DNA of 64,000 nucleotides, from assembly GCA_013396655.1 (NCBI GenBank), contig WBMV01008571.1, positions 558,001-622,000 of the forward strand, in the 5' to 3' direction. Under the pieces are notes generated by a model, which saw only the letters and a program-made list of their open reading frames with translations, had not been told where the DNA came from and searched no databases. The DNA is from Campylorhamphus procurvoides. Its lineage: Eukaryota; Chordata; Aves; Passeriformes; Dendrocolaptidae. Positions 39,549-53,047 of the stretch are shown piece by piece; the stretch's first letter is position 1; every line of letters begins with the position of its first letter. A program made the position numbers and the translations under genes.

Positions 39549-40404
39549 CTGTGGTAAGAGTCACCTGGAAAGAGGTTTTCAAGTCCAAATTTGCCATATG
39601 ACTCTCCTCCTGTAACTGCAACAGCTATTTCTTTGCCTAGGATATACCCAAATTCATTCAGTTAACCCTTTCTTACCTGATGCCTTTGGGCACCTACTAT
39701 TGCATTATTCCATCAGTGTCCCACGCTCAGCAGCTCAAGAGCCTGAGCCTGACCGGGATCAGGAGACACACTTGAGGCTCTGTGTGACCTGCACTATCAG
39801 GGCACTCCTTGGTGCCAGCCAGCTTGACCTTTCCACAGAGTAAACTGTGCAAACTAAGTCAGAGCAATGTGAGTCTGCCCACACTTGCTGGGCTTCCCAG
39901 CAGTTTGAGCTCTCATCCAGGAGCTGGGAAGCCAAATTCCTTGGTCTGAAGGAGCTCAAACCTGCATCTCTTCGCTATTGTCAGTGTACAGACACTACTG
40001 AAGCTACATCTACTGAAGTACATTAAACAGCTCTAGGACACCAAATCTCCTTTCTCTATTTTGTTAAATTGTTAAATTGTTGTCAGTTACATATCCTGGG
40101 CTGCCTAATACTCTGGCTAGCTTTGCTGCATAAGAGTGGTTGTGGGCAGCTTTAATTTGCTAGCAAAAATGCAGCTCAAAATATTGAGTACTGCTTCTTT
40201 TTGTGATTTAGTGTTGGGTTTTTTTATTTATTGCATTAAAATATTCCTTCTCTGTATTTTACCTCAAAAACAATGTCAGAAGGAATTGTCCTAGTGATGT
40301 GCTGTTGGGTAGCTTCATCCTTAAATTAGATTCCAAGAAGAGTGAAAAGGAAGTAGCCAGGATTATAGCTGAGGGTAATGGAAGAATTCGTTACAGTCAG
40401 ACTG

Positions 40405-40447
40405 TAAAAAACCCCAAAAAACCAACCAAACAAACAAAAAAACCCCA
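40405..40447. repeat. A/C-rich simple repeat
   Basis: AAAAAACCCC units, then ACCAACCAAACAAACAAA and a further AAAAAAACCCC. Low complexity. Confidence 0.9.
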
Positions 40448-43400
40448 CCAGGGCATATTAGTAGTAGTTGCATGAATAAAGGGGTGTTCAGTCCACAGGG
40501 AAAAGAACAGCTTAACACAGAGGTCTGCAATTAATTATTTTAAAACATAAAGTGGCAATGACTGGCATTGAGATTTGGCTGCAGAACCTCATTCCAGACT
40601 GTAAGTACATACTGTTGCAATACATCCTCCAGACCTCCTGGCCACAGACCAACTTCCTGTTTCATTGGCCACAAGGAAGAACTATTGCCTCAAGCACACA
40701 GGTATCTTGTTGTAAACAAAATTCTGCATGTAAAATGAAGAAAAATAACTCAAGTATCATCTATCAAGATGCAGGGAGTTGCTAAAGGGAGTTCTGAATG
40801 CCTTGCAATGCACAAAACTATTGAAGGCTAAGATTTGATAATGACTTGTCATGAAGATAATAGCCTAAGATATGTTGTATTACTTGTATTCTTAACAAGC
40901 TCGAGTTTTCAATCATTTTCAAATAAAAACTCATTTGTTGAACTCTCTTATATATCAGATAAGACATTCAGTTGATTTCTTCATATCTGGAGTATACTAT
41001 AATTCTCTTTCAACTTAGAAATATTAATGAACTGAGATTTCACAAAAATAAAGTGTGCGTGGATGACCTGGGGAAGCATACATTATTGAACTATGTGAGA
41101 ATAAATAGATGCTTTTTGAAGAAAAGTTTTATCTTCTTAGATGTTAATGGTGATGTCTTACTGTTAATATTCAGGAATGCATGAGTTCCTGAGTATTTTC
41201 CAAGTGTGCTCTGGTCCCTAACAGGGTACTCCTGGAGAACCTCCTCTTCACCATGACTGTGCCTTTGCATGGTTCTGCAAGAGACTACCCCCTCCACACA
41301 CTTCTCTGGGTAGATTTCTATTGGAAACTTCGATTTCATCATTTCATTTCATCCATGTCTAAAAAGGCCATCTTCCTCATCTACCTCATCCTGAAAAGGA
41401 TGATTGCTGGACACTCAGTAATTGCAGAGGTTGCAAGAAAGCAATTATTCTAAATAGAATACTTTAGGTGATTGCTTAGAAGGAAGGCTTTCCTCATGAG
41501 AGTGCTTTCAAGAACAGGTAAGCAATTAGAAGGATAATTATTTTGATGAATTCTGAACCACTAACAATTATGATGGCTCAAGAAAAGCAGCCCTAAAGTT
41601 GTTGAGTCCTGATTCTGCACATGCTGAGCAGTGTTCATTCCTTTCAACTCTTACCAAATTCAGAGGAGAGTCAAAGGCATTCAACAAAGTCAGGATTTAA
41701 GAAGGTTTCCCTTCCCTAAACATAACCACTCCTGTTTCAAGGGAGCAGGGAGCACCCTGAAGAAAATGACAGGAATGTGAAAGGAGAATTCTTTGTCTTT
41801 CACTGAGCCATTAGTACTGACAGCCGTAAATTCACTTCTGGGACCAATACAGAAACATTAATAACCAGCCATCAGTGTAGTTTTACCAATTACTGCTAAT
41901 TACATTTCATTAGAAAAACTGCCAGCATAGAGGGGGTGGAGTTTGAACTACTTTTTTGTTTCCTACTGACCTACATAACTAATGAAAATTTTTAGTTAAC
42001 AGAAAATTATTTCCATCAACATAGTTTAGAGGACATTACAGAAAAAAAGTTATACCTGGCTAATTGGAGAGCTGGACTAAATCACACTTACTGGGAGGCC
42101 TATTCTTCAGCTGAACACATGGAGATTTTTGTCCTTTTCTGAGAATAGCCAAATTAAACTTGCCACTGGTCCCGTGACTACATTTGGCCCTTACTTTCTG
42201 GTAAACAGTAATTTACAGCAGAATAATGTAGAATGAAACAGTACCAGGAGCTGAAACAATTTCAATTGTTTATGAGTGCTTTTCATTTCATCCCCCCAGT
42301 CAAGAAGAGGCTAGCAAATACAAAATGCAATATGTAGTGTTTGATTTGCAGCACCATTCTGAGCCTGAATGGTATTCATCACTCTTAAGTATGAACTCAT
42401 GATGAATTTTTCTATGCCCACAGCACACTTGGCACGGTTAATTTTCTCTGCATTATGATAGCTAAAGTTCTGCATAAGAGGACCCCAGTGTCTTTCACCT
42501 CCAGCTCACAAGTTCATTATTCACTGATCTGTGTAAATTAAGGTGCTCAGCTCCAACCACCTATCAACCGGAAAAGTTCCCAAATTTCACTTTCTGGTCC
42601 TTTTCAGTCTGGCAGAAGCAGGCAAGAGCAGACTGAGGAGACACACCTCTGACAGCTACTGTGCCTTTGAGGCAGACAGCATAGCCCATGGCACAGGGAA
42701 CCGCACAGGGACAGCAAGACACAAATTCCTTCCTACCACTGCCTGAACTTACAGCTACAAGCAAGTCCCTTGGACTCAGCTTCCCAAAAAGGCCCCTACA
42801 TTCAAAATTGCAACCTGAAGACCCCTGCTCAGCTGAAGTTTAACTCAAAGGAACTTCACTGTTTCTTAGCCAAAATTCCCACGAGTTTGGGGCTGTGTTT
42901 CGGGACAAGGGCTCAGCCTCTGCAGCCAGAATCTTGTGCTTGCCTAGGTGGGGTTGTACCTCTGTGTACTGGGTTCACAGAAGCATGCAAGCTGTCACAA
43001 TGCTTCTGATAAGAAGGATCTCTTTCAAACCAGAAGGGATGTGCCTTCCTTTGTCCAAGGCAAGCAGGTGAGCTTTCCACCCACATCCAGAGGAAATCAG
43101 TTTCCACAGCCCTTGGATTCAGGCTCTTGCATCTCAGGTCTCCACAGTTTATGTAGACAGAGTGTGTTTGCCTAGAAGCATTTAACTAACCCATGTAGAA
43201 GAGTAAAAAACTGCACTACCTTTTCTCTTGCATGAAGAGCAGTTTTATATATTCCTTCAGGACACAAGGAAAGAAAAGTAAGAAATTGCAGTAGAGTCCC
43301 CATGACAGAGGAGAATGAGAAAGTTGGAGCAGGTGTGTTCAAACATATTCTTTGAAAGGCTATGACAAAAATAGAGCAGCTGGTTGAGAACCCTTCCAGT

Positions 43401-44312
43401 GCAAATACCTGTACCTTTACAATCCTGAAGGTAGAGTAACAGAAAAAGTTAAAATGTCACAATTTTATAGCACTGCATAATGATTTTCTAAGTTGTTGAG
43501 ATTTTTTGAGTCCTAACAAAATGCCTTGTAAAACCTTAACTTCATAACACACAGTCAAATATGAATTTGGTAAGAATTAATTTACATGCACCTTATGTAT
43601 TCCATATCTACACATTTTTATGTTTCATGATAGGCATACAGCAATTCGTGTTATGTTTTTGTAGCAAAACCATGGAAAAGCTGCAAGAAGATATCTGTAT
43701 CATTGTTACACTAGAATTTTTGTAACTTTCTTTGGCATCTGTCGCAAAGCTTTTCCAAAAGTCTGCAATGTGAAGTGACATCCATATACTGTAAATCAGT
43801 GCAGCCAGAAGAAAGGGACCAGAAAGAAAAGACCACTAAACAGCATTCGATATTAGCAGACTTTGAAGAAGCTGAGATCTGGATTTGAGCTGCTCTCATC
43901 TTTAATTTCCGTGTTTATTTCCTACTTTTTCACACAGACACAAAAATATCTCTCTTCAGCTATAGCCACATTACCACTGTGTTATGCCAATTGTATCAGC
44001 TGTTCATCTGGCTCTCAGTGTAGGAAATAGTTTGGGTTTGTTCAGGTTTCTCCCTGCAGGTGATCCTTTCCTTCCTTTTTGGTGTTGCATTTTTGTAGTT
44101 AAATATCTGTCAACTCTTATCAGGTGAGATAATAACAAATCTAAAGCTGTCTAGAAAAAAACATGATCACCATTGCTGCATGCTGTTGCCACCCTGAAAT
44201 TCCTAGCAACAACAGAATTAGCTTGAATTGAAGACTAAACTAGATTAGGTTCGATTAGTTATTCTTCTTTAGCAAAAAAAACCCTCTAAACAAAATGAAA
44301 TCAAAACACAAG

Positions 44313-44330
44313 CAAACAAACAAACAAAAA
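44313..44330. repeat. (CAAA)n simple repeat
   Basis: About four CAAA units followed by an A run and CCCC. Confidence 0.9.
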
Positions 44331-45660
44331 ACCCCAAATATAAAAATAGCATCAACAGTTCTTAAAAGGAGGGGTGTAAGGAGCTCAGGAAAAGTCCATG
44401 CCAGCTCTGAAGGAATGTGTCGGGGTGCATGACTGTGGTAGCTGCCCCTCCCCTCTCTGGTCCGAAGAGGGGAAGCTGCGAGTTGAGAGCAACTGAAGGC
44501 AGGAAAAGGGAATGGAAAAAAGGGCATTGTTGGAACTGGGGTGAGCTACCCTGTGATAATCTGTCTGGGAACAGAAGATGTGGGAGTGAGAGCAAACACT
44601 CTACAGCCTGGAGAAGGAGAGGGCAGAAGACTGCCAGTCATATTCTGCATGTGGCAACAGTGTGGATTTGAAAAGTCTCCGAAATGGTGCTGCCTTCTTC
44701 TTTTCTTCATGTTCCTGCTTTTTCTGAACAAGGTCTACTGCACTCTCCAGGGACAAGAGCTCCCCAGAGCAAGGGCTGAAACCCTGCTTAACTACACAGA
44801 GGAATGAGTTCTGTCCTTTTTTTTGGTGCGTGAGATGACTTTCAGGTATTTAGATCCCTGTGGGAGTCATCTAATTCTGCATGCTTGCTAATGAAAAGCG
44901 AATCCAGCCAGGCCTAGTCTTCACCAACAGGTTAATTGCCATAATAATAAATATTCCTTTTTATTAAGTTTAGTGCCATTTAAAGCTTTGCCCTTCTTTG
45001 TAATTGGGTGTTAAGGTTATATTATTTACATTAGGGAATTGCTTTATTTAAAGTGTAGAACACAAACTGAAACATACACTGATTATTCTAGTACAGTAAT
45101 GTCAATACATTTTTGGTGCATAACGCAGCAGGTATCATATACAAGGATTGGACCGTGTACGGTGGTGAGATGGCAAGAGCTCTACATGCCATGCTTTCAA
45201 AATATAATGCTAATTAGTTCTTCATCTGATCAGGCTTTCCCTGTGCCCCTGACCTCTACATTTCTCTCAGTTGCCCCAGTATATTCTGTATGCTGAAATA
45301 CATCAGCGTTTGGTTAAACCTAAGTTTGCAGAAGGGCATACAGTTTTCTTATGGTGGTTGGTTCAGTTACTTTCCATGTGAAAATAAGATCCCCACCTAT
45401 TCAAATTGAATTTGTCAACTTCATTTTCCAAATAATGATTTCTCAGAGTTTATTTTTTTTTTCATTTGGACTTCCCCTTACCCTCATCCAGAGTACTTTT
45501 TCTCATTAAAATACTTAATAGCACATTTGAACCACGTAAAATGTTCTTTAAGATAAGCTCAGCTGACAGATGTCTTCAAATTTCTCACACTAAGAGTATT
45601 AAGAAGAAGCTGTTTGAGCAGCTCCAGGGCCACCTGGCTCAGGGGAGGTTCAGCAGGGGC

Positions 45661-45737
45661 GGCTGACCCCTAGATGATGTAGATGATCTTAAAGGTCATT
45701 TCTAACCCAAACCACTCTATGATTCTATTCTATGACA
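45661..45737 (+). mobile_element. CR1 LINE 3' tip (plus)
   Basis: GATGATCTTAAAGGTCATTT followed by CTAACCCAAACCACTCTATG and ATTCTATTCTATGAC, the CR1 3' UTR end and terminal repeat. Only about 75 bases are clear. The preceding CTCCAGGGCCACCTGGCTCA stretch may or may not belong to it. Confidence 0.9.
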
Positions 45738-48700
45738 GGGACATGCCAGTCTGCCCAGTCCCAGCTTCCTGAGCCAGTGGTCCATGTGATCTGGAGCTGT
45801 TCAAGCCACCACTGTGCTCAACACTGCTGCAGCAGTAAAGGAAAAGCACTGCTATGCAGAGATGGCCGTGGTTGAGCTCGCTCCTGCATTGTGAGCAGCA
45901 AGGAGATGGTGGCTTTTGAGTTCCCACCTTTGCCTGCCACTGCCACCAGTTTAGCTCTACTGAGTTCATGTGCAAGGCAGGGAGAAGCCTGTGTCAGGGT
46001 GGAAAAAGCTCTGCTCAGTCCTGAAGGGAAAGGGCAGGAAGAAATGGGCAGTCTTCTCTGCAGAGGTGGTTCGGTCTCTTCTTTGGAGCTGCAAACTTCA
46101 AAAGGTTTGCTTTCAATATTGAGAAGCTTGTAGCCCTTGACCTTTTTCAAAGGGATTAGTCCACGCTAGGTGATGATGGCCACCAGCACCAATGCTGGCT
46201 TTGTAGGGAGCTACCACTGTCCTGCCCAGTGGTAGGTTCCTACAAAGTCCCTGGTGAAAAGCCCAAACTGCCTCATGCCCAGCCAGAAAGGAATTGACGG
46301 AGTTCACTGTCATGTCTTTTTGTCCCCTCTCCATTCCCCACGCTTCACAAATTCTCATCTATAATTGATTGTTCTATGTTACCTTTATTTATTGATTGTA
46401 CATCACTGCTTATTCCTAATTGCACCTTTCACTTTTTTCACATAGCCTGGCTGGCCTTTCAGGCAATACTGTCATCTTTCTTGGCACTGCAATTACAGCT
46501 TTTTGGCTATTTAATGAGCCCTTCTTGAAAGAGTTCACAGTTCTCTATCACATTCACTCCTGCTTTTCTTTTTCTCATTGTCAGTTTCACAGTTTTTTCT
46601 TCATATGTGGGAAACTTGTTCTTCTGAAACACTAAAAATGTGTAAAAGTCTGTTTTCTTTTTGTCTATTTTGAATACTAGCAAGCAGTGATTACCACTCC
46701 ATGGCTGACCACTTGTCTTTACCTGTAACAGAAGGGTTCAAACTAGATGCAGTGTAGGGTGGATGTTCTAGATTAAGAAGTTATCCCTGTAACTTTTAGG
46801 AAAAAAATGCCTTTGGAATAGTCTCAGAGGATATTGCTGTTCTTTCCATACACAAAACTTGTGAAGAAAAGGGGGACTGTATATGTGAAATTTTGTTGCA
46901 ACTGATTTGAATCCAGGAGTTCTTGTTCAGTCCATCATAGTCAAGTCAGAAATCATTTTTCTAACATTTGAGACTTTTCGGGTAGCAGGTTGTATTTCAC
47001 CTGATGATTTATTTATAAATCTGAGGAAAAGGATTATCTATCACTGCAAATGTGGGATAAATTCTAAAATTTTACCTGTAACCAAAACTGAGTCTCAAAA
47101 CTTCAGCATATATTTTATTCACAAGCCTCTTTCCTAATACGTTATTTAGCAAACATAACATTATCTCATTATATATGGTCTTTGCCCCAAAGAGTTTGCA
47201 GTCTCATTCAGGCACCAAAGATTTTTTAGCAGAGGAAAGCATAATGAAGTAATTAGTTTTGAAATAAACAGACATCATTTCAAATTAGAGAGGATGCACA
47301 TTAATTAAGGCATCATCCAGAAACCTTCATCTGCAAGGCACACGTTTTCACCAGCAATGGCAAAAGATGTTACACAGAGGGCTTCGTTGAAAGCAGAGAC
47401 CAATCCCTTCAGATTATGACAGTGAAGTCATTTTACCTGTGCTGAGACCATAACTCCCTCAGTAAAACTCAAAGGATAGTGATTTCAAAAGCCATACATT
47501 ATGTTTAACCACTCTTACAAAATACTCAGCAAACTTCCCCATCGTTTGATTTTGCAGAGAACCGAAGCCATAAAGGTGTTCAGTCCTCAGGCAGAGTTAC
47601 AGCACCAAGAATTATCCTACCACACTTCAGTGCAATTTACAACACCTCATAATGCCTGAATACAGGCAGTCCATGAATGCAAATGGGAAGTATAATTTCA
47701 TTAAATTATTTTTGTAACTGCATAATTTTAGTAATTAAAACCTTTACTTATACCAGTTCAGGAATGAGCAGAATATTATATTAATGCACTGCGCTTTTGA
47801 AATTTTTAAGGTTGACTAGTAAATTTGTGGGTGATACAAGCAATAGTTAAAAAGCTTTGGGGAAAAAAATGGCCAAACAGCATTTTGATTAGTACCAATA
47901 TATTTGTGGGAATTGTTTCCTCAAATTCAGTTTGGTGGGAACAGATGGGCTTTTTCACATACCTGATTCCATGGCTATTTTGCTGTGCTTCAGATGTTTC
48001 TGAGGCACAGGTGTTTCTAGGCAACATTTGCAGAATTCCCTGAGGAAAAATATCAGCATAGGAAAAGCAAAACTAAAAGCTGCCTGACCTAGACCCTGTA
48101 CTGAGTTAGCATGTTGTCTAGTTCTTCGGTCCTTCAAGGCCAAAGAAATATGCTTATTTATTTCTTCGGGCTTTGTGTCAAGCTTTTAGGTTATGACTTG
48201 CAAAAACAGTGAGAAATTCAGAGAAAAGCACAAGCAATATGTAAGGGAGGGCACTGAAATGAAGATGCTCATCAGATACTGATAATCATTTAGTCATCTC
48301 CATAAACATGGACAAGACATGGAAAACAAATGCAACAAAGCACATGCAGTACATTAAAATCCTAATTTTATATGTATTTTGTCCTGCCAAAAAAACCCTG
48401 GATATCTCACAAAAAAAAAAAAAAGATATATAAGGGAGCAGGGCTCTGTACAGATTTAATCACAGTGTGTGATCCCAGGTTAGCTTAAAGGAAAATGAGA
48501 GAAATCATCTCACTTTTCATAATTCATTAGAAACGTAAGTTAGACACTACAATTGATTCAGAGGAGTACATGACACTTTTTTCATTGCCTTTTCTCTATT
48601 TCTCTGCCAGAAAGCTCTTATATCTCAGCTTCTTACAAGATTGTTAAATTGCTAGTCAGAAGAACAAACCTTTCAAAAGATTTAGAGGTTTTACCTTCTG

Positions 48701-50018
48701 GATTATGCACCATGGTAATTTAATGCTAACATACTGCAGTGCTGACTAAGGCAATTTCATTCATAAGAATTTATGGGTTATTCAAAACATATCCCGAATT
48801 ATGATTATGATTACCTGACCAGTTGTTCTGTGAATAGGGGGACTGATGTTGCATCCATGTCCTCCAAGCCCCCTCCCTTCCCAGACATCCCATCTCTCTG
48901 CTCGCTTTTAGCAGCCCCTGGCTGTGGCTGGGGCAGGGCTGCAAATATCCCAGCCATTGCTGCTGGTGCCAGACAAAACCTGCAATGGGTTGATTCTACA
49001 TGTAAAAGCAGCATGCAAAAAAGAAAAACACAACGGGTTAATTGTCCTGGTAGAAAGAAGCTTTCTTTTACTGAACCCTTCACAAGTTAATCTATTCTCA
49101 TTGCTATCCAAGAAAAGGCAGGATTGCCAGGACATCTTTAGGCACCTGCAGGAAATCAAGATCACAGGTCCTTTGTAATTCATGGCGATTTGCCTTTGGG
49201 CTAAGTCGTAGGAGGATCGTTATTGAAATCTTCCCACACTCTATTTGCTCCTGTTTGTACTAGCGCAAGTTATCTTTATTATACCTCCTATGCTTCATCA
49301 CAGGTAAGTACACATTCCAGCATTACAAACAGAGAAGTCCTTGGGAATATACAATTCTGAGAATATACAATTTACAGTCTCACCTTATCTGTGACTACAA
49401 CATAAAACGTAATGAAAAAGACACAACAACAAAGAGTATAGTGGGGTGAAATTCTGTTTTCTTGCCCTGGAATAACTCTCTGGGGCTATGCAGCTAAAGT
49501 AAGTGGATTTACACTCAAGTAGATCAGAGCAGATTTAGTTCCTAGACTGTCACCCATATCTGCCTCTTATCTCGTCATTGTCATGGTTGTGCTACACTGT
49601 TAAAACTGTTGAGGAATGATACCTTCATTTAACAACATTGCCCACAGATCTGTAATTGCAACTGTACAACAGTTTTAGCTGCTGCTGCATTGGGCCTCTA
49701 CTTTGGTTCTTTGTGAAAAAGAGATATTCACAGCTCATTTTCTTCATGCATCATCCATAGTGCTTCTCACTCATATCAGCACTACTTTCACTTCAACTCT
49801 GGTCAAGCAACATCTTGGACGGCTTTAGAAAAGCAAAAATACAAAGTGGCTTCTGATCTTTCTAGTAGTAGAGTAAATCAGGAACCTCCCTGTAAGTGCT
49901 TAGAGTTACTCCAATGGAAAACTACCATTAAGGCAACTCCTATGATTGGAAATAGTGTCTAATTGCATACTACTGATGGGAAAGAGAATGATCTCACACA
50001 CCTGCACCTTGCTTCTAG
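45738..50018. other. Non-coding stretch, no gene seen
   Basis: No gene is recognised. There is an A run at 48411-48424. The part 45740-46360 is moderately GC-rich with overlapping open frames on both strands, none with a known domain. The part 48830-48990 is a small GC-richer patch without CpG clustering. Confidence 0.6.
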
Positions 50019-50450
50019 CAATCATAGAAAATGGGGTTGGGAAGAATCCGAAGAGGTCCTCTGTGACTTTCTGGATCATTGGTATGTGATTCTGTGATAT
50101 CCCACAGAACCTTGTGACATCCCCTATTGATATGGAAACCAGATTATTCTCACCAGCTTTGTAGCTGCTCTCCAGGTAGTAACTGAAGACTTAGTAGTAA
50201 GTAACCTGTGTCTTACTTCAATCTTCTCCACTGTAACATCCTCCATTCCTTCAGTGTTTTCTTGTATGCCTTCTTTTCCCTAGATTTTTGATCATTGTCT
50301 TTGCCTTCTTCCAAATTCTCCCAGTTGGTTTAGATCTGTTTGCACTGTGGTACGAAAAGCTGAACACAGAAACTTGAACGCAAAATTACCATGTACCCTA
50401 CTAGGTGTGGCTGCCTTTTTGGGAGCACGGTCCAGGGCGCACATCTGGAA
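50019..50450 (-). mobile_element. Old, diverged CR1 LINE (minus)
   Basis: The left edge AATCATAGAAAATGGGGTTG followed by GGAAGAATCCGAAGAGGTCC matches the reverse complement of a CR1 3' end. Further in, TCTTCTCCACTGTAACA, TAGATTTTTGATCATTGTCTT and TGCCTTCTTCCAAATTCTCC follow the order of the CR1 ORF2-tail region (ctcttctccaggctgaa ... tgatcatctttgtggcc ... ctctggacccgctcc). Identity is low and indels are common, so this is an old insertion. The inner edge may extend to about 50640. Confidence 0.6.
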
Positions 50451-52444
50451 GACAGCATCATAGCTCTTCTGACTTTCTTTTGAGCCTCTGCTATATCTTT
50501 ATCACCTCTGGCAGTTACACTACATATCCACCTGCAATAATAATTCTGGAGTCATTGTAAGCTCTTATTTCTTGGTCTTCAGGAGAAAGTTTTACCAATG
50601 ATTCTATAATAGAAGAGTTTCTGCACCCGGGGAAGCTGGACTAGTTAATGCCCTGAGACTGAGTCTCTTCTTCTGCCTGAATTCTCTTGGTATTTAGACC
50701 AGGCCTGCCTGCTCTCCACTGAAAAGTTTGCTACCAGCTTTGTTTATCAGACTGAAACAATTTCCTATTACTTTCCTGTGATGATGGATTAAACTTTTTA
50801 AGAATCTGAGGGAAGACTCCAGCTGTGATGAGAAAAGCACAACCAGAGTGGACACTGTCATTGCAGGCAACAAGGAAGTCTGAGAGTCTGCTCCATGCTC
50901 AGAGGATCCCTGAGCAGGCATTTTTATGTAAAGTGCTTCGCATCATGTTCAGTTGCCTATAATTGCAGCTTGGAAAGTTAAAGGCTGTGCATAGACATCA
51001 GTAAATAAAAGTTTTTTACACACAACAGAAGAAATACTTCACCACTGTACAGTATTTATAGGAGAAATAATCTTTAACCCCATTCAGACTGCAAGAGGAA
51101 ATCCATTAAAATCAAATCACATTATACTGTTTATGCTTATGTATTGCATAAATGCCTTGCTCTGTATAAAGTTTGACTATGACAATAAGGAAAGCTGTGT
51201 TAGGAATGATTATGTGCTTGTTTTCATAGAAATGATCCACCAGTTTCTGATCAAAACAATAGAGAAACATCCTTGAAAGATACCAGATCTGACATCAGCT
51301 TGCCACACGTTTTCTTCTACAAATACGAAAGTCTTGAGAAAAAAATGAAAGTTCTTTAATATCTTAGAAAAATATACATACTCAATTGTGAAATGGTAAG
51401 TTTGATACTGAAAACTCCAAAAGCTATGGAATGACATCCTTTTGTAGCAATATTTGGGTTTATGTCTTGTTTGGGGTGCAGTCACTGAAGAATCTGATCT
51501 ATGACAGCAAAGTGGATGTAACACCTTCTATGAAGCAGTCAGACATGAATTCATTTTGAGAGAGAAGCAGCAAGCTGCTGATTCTCTCTTTTTATTCTCT
51601 CTCCACTGTCCAAAACACATATAGCAAATAAACCCAACCCAAGCCCCAAAGCTAAACAAAACACTGATGTAGTTCTACATTTAATTTAAATAAGCATTTG
51701 TTTGAAACCTTAAAACCCTTCATATCCAGCAGCACTAAAAAGCCCAAAGCAGAAATCACATTAAAAAGCAATCATAGCTCACATCCAGGTAAAAAAAGGA
51801 TGCTTCTATCCATGTGCAGTTCACCAAGACTTATTCAAATAACTTCTGAAAACACTGCCCCATATTCTAATGCAAATCCCAAAACAAAGAGTAAAAAGGT
51901 TACTTCATATATTTCTCAACAATCTCATCTAGTTGAAGTGAATAAAGTATTTTCTAGGGATCTTGGACAGGCTATTCAAAATTTCAATTCATATAGGGTC
52001 ATTGGACATCTTGGAAAATTTTAACATTTTTCCTCTTCATCTGTAATGTTTTGTTTACAGTCAATAGGGAAGATTTCATAGTTCCTGGTGCTGAAATCTT
52101 GGTCTTCTTCTCGATAATGCTCTGCAGATTAGCTGGACAGGGAGATAAATCTGCAGTTTCTTGTGGGATGTATCACTGCTCCCACTCCTATGAGGATACT
52201 TACTGAGTACATCAGTGTTTTTGTGTTGTAGCAGAGAATTTAAATAGCTCAGCACTCAGACCATTTCTTTCCTCTGATGCCTTAGGGTTTTCATGAATTT
52301 GTAGATTTTTATACTTCTAGGTAGTTTCTCACATATAGCATAGCTTGCAACCTCTAACCCGGTGCTAGCTGTCTTAAGGGTCAGATAATAGAGGGAACAC
52401 TGTGCAAGGGAAACATGTACCAGAGCTAAGGCAACTAGATACCA
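50451..52444. other. Non-coding stretch, no gene called
   Basis: No gene is called. The plus strand is open for 108 codons at 51698-52024, a Lys/Ser/Asn-rich frame with no recognised domain and no obvious splice context. The rest is AT-rich DNA. Confidence 0.55.
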
Positions 52445-53026
52445 TGTTAGTCAAAACAAGAAAGCAAAGCCCAGCAACCTTGGAGAAGGTCCAATAAGGG
52501 AAAGGGGTCTTAAGACCTCCAACTCAGTTCTAGGAGAGGCGTGCCATGAGGCGGAACCAAGAGAAGTTCTGGGGATGAACATATCTTAGATTGGATGGGA
52601 CCTTTAGATATGATAATTGAGTAGAGTTATAAAATTAGTATGCTGCCATGTAGACAAGGCTTTTCTGCTTTCTCCAGCTCTCCTACACTTTATTGATATT
52701 TTCTCTCTCTCTCTCTCACACACACNTCGGGAATGATGTGAAATGGATGCCTTTTGGATTAATTTACTCTGCATGTTTTGAAGTGGTGGTGCTTGGAAAA
52801 GAGCTCACATGGTATTCCTGAGGCCGTGAGTTCATCCTAGCACAGGTCTTTTCTATCTGTTACTTATCAACACGTGTTGTACCCTTTTATACTTTTTATA
52901 CTTTATATACTCTTTTATACTCCTTTATATTCAGTACCCCAAAACCCAATAAGTAAAAGAACTCTTCTCTGCTTTACCCACATAAAGTTGTCTTGGAAAG
53001 TTTTTTTCCCCATCTGTAAGGTAACA
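52445..53026 (+). mobile_element. Endogenous retrovirus 5' LTR (plus)
   Basis: The segment is bounded by the perfect terminal inverted repeat TGTTA ... TAACA, giving the TG...CA ends of an LTR at 582 bases. A primer-binding-site-like TGGTGCCC starts three bases after its end, so this is a 5' LTR and the provirus runs left to right. It holds a block of five TTTATAY motifs (52886-52930) that could serve as a TATA region, and an AATAAG motif near 52949 as a possible weak polyadenylation signal. A CT/CA microsatellite with one undetermined base lies inside. No matching 3' LTR is found in the window, so the provirus is truncated or its far end lies elsewhere. Confidence 0.75.
52702..52726. repeat. 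(TC)n(AC)n dinucleotide repeat with one N
   Basis: About eight TC units run into about four AC units, followed by a single N at 52726. The N is probably an unresolved base at a slippery repeat. Confidence 0.95.
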
Positions 53027-53029
53027 GTT

Positions 53030-53047
53030 TGGTGCCCGAAATGTGGA
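53030..53047 (+). other. Retroviral primer-binding site
   Basis: TGGTGCCCGAAATGTGGA begins three bases after the LTR end. TGG plus a GCCC run complements the CCA end and acceptor stem of a tRNA, as expected for first-strand priming. Which tRNA cannot be decided by eye. Confidence 0.7.

Larger units (their letters stand above)
39549..45660. other. Non-coding stretch, no gene seen
   Basis: No gene is recognised. Simple repeats are an A/C-rich tract at 40405-40447 and (CAAA)n at 44313-44330. A tandem TTGTTAAA motif lies near 40060-40080. ATTA-rich blocks at 41850-41920 and 44930-45050 are free of known repeats. Open frames on both strands around 44360-44810 lack known domains. Confidence 0.6.

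Noticed and set aside
51698..52024. 108-codon plus-strand open frame
   Set aside because: Lys/Ser/Asn-rich, no domain, no splice context. A frame of this length is not rare in 64 kb read six ways.
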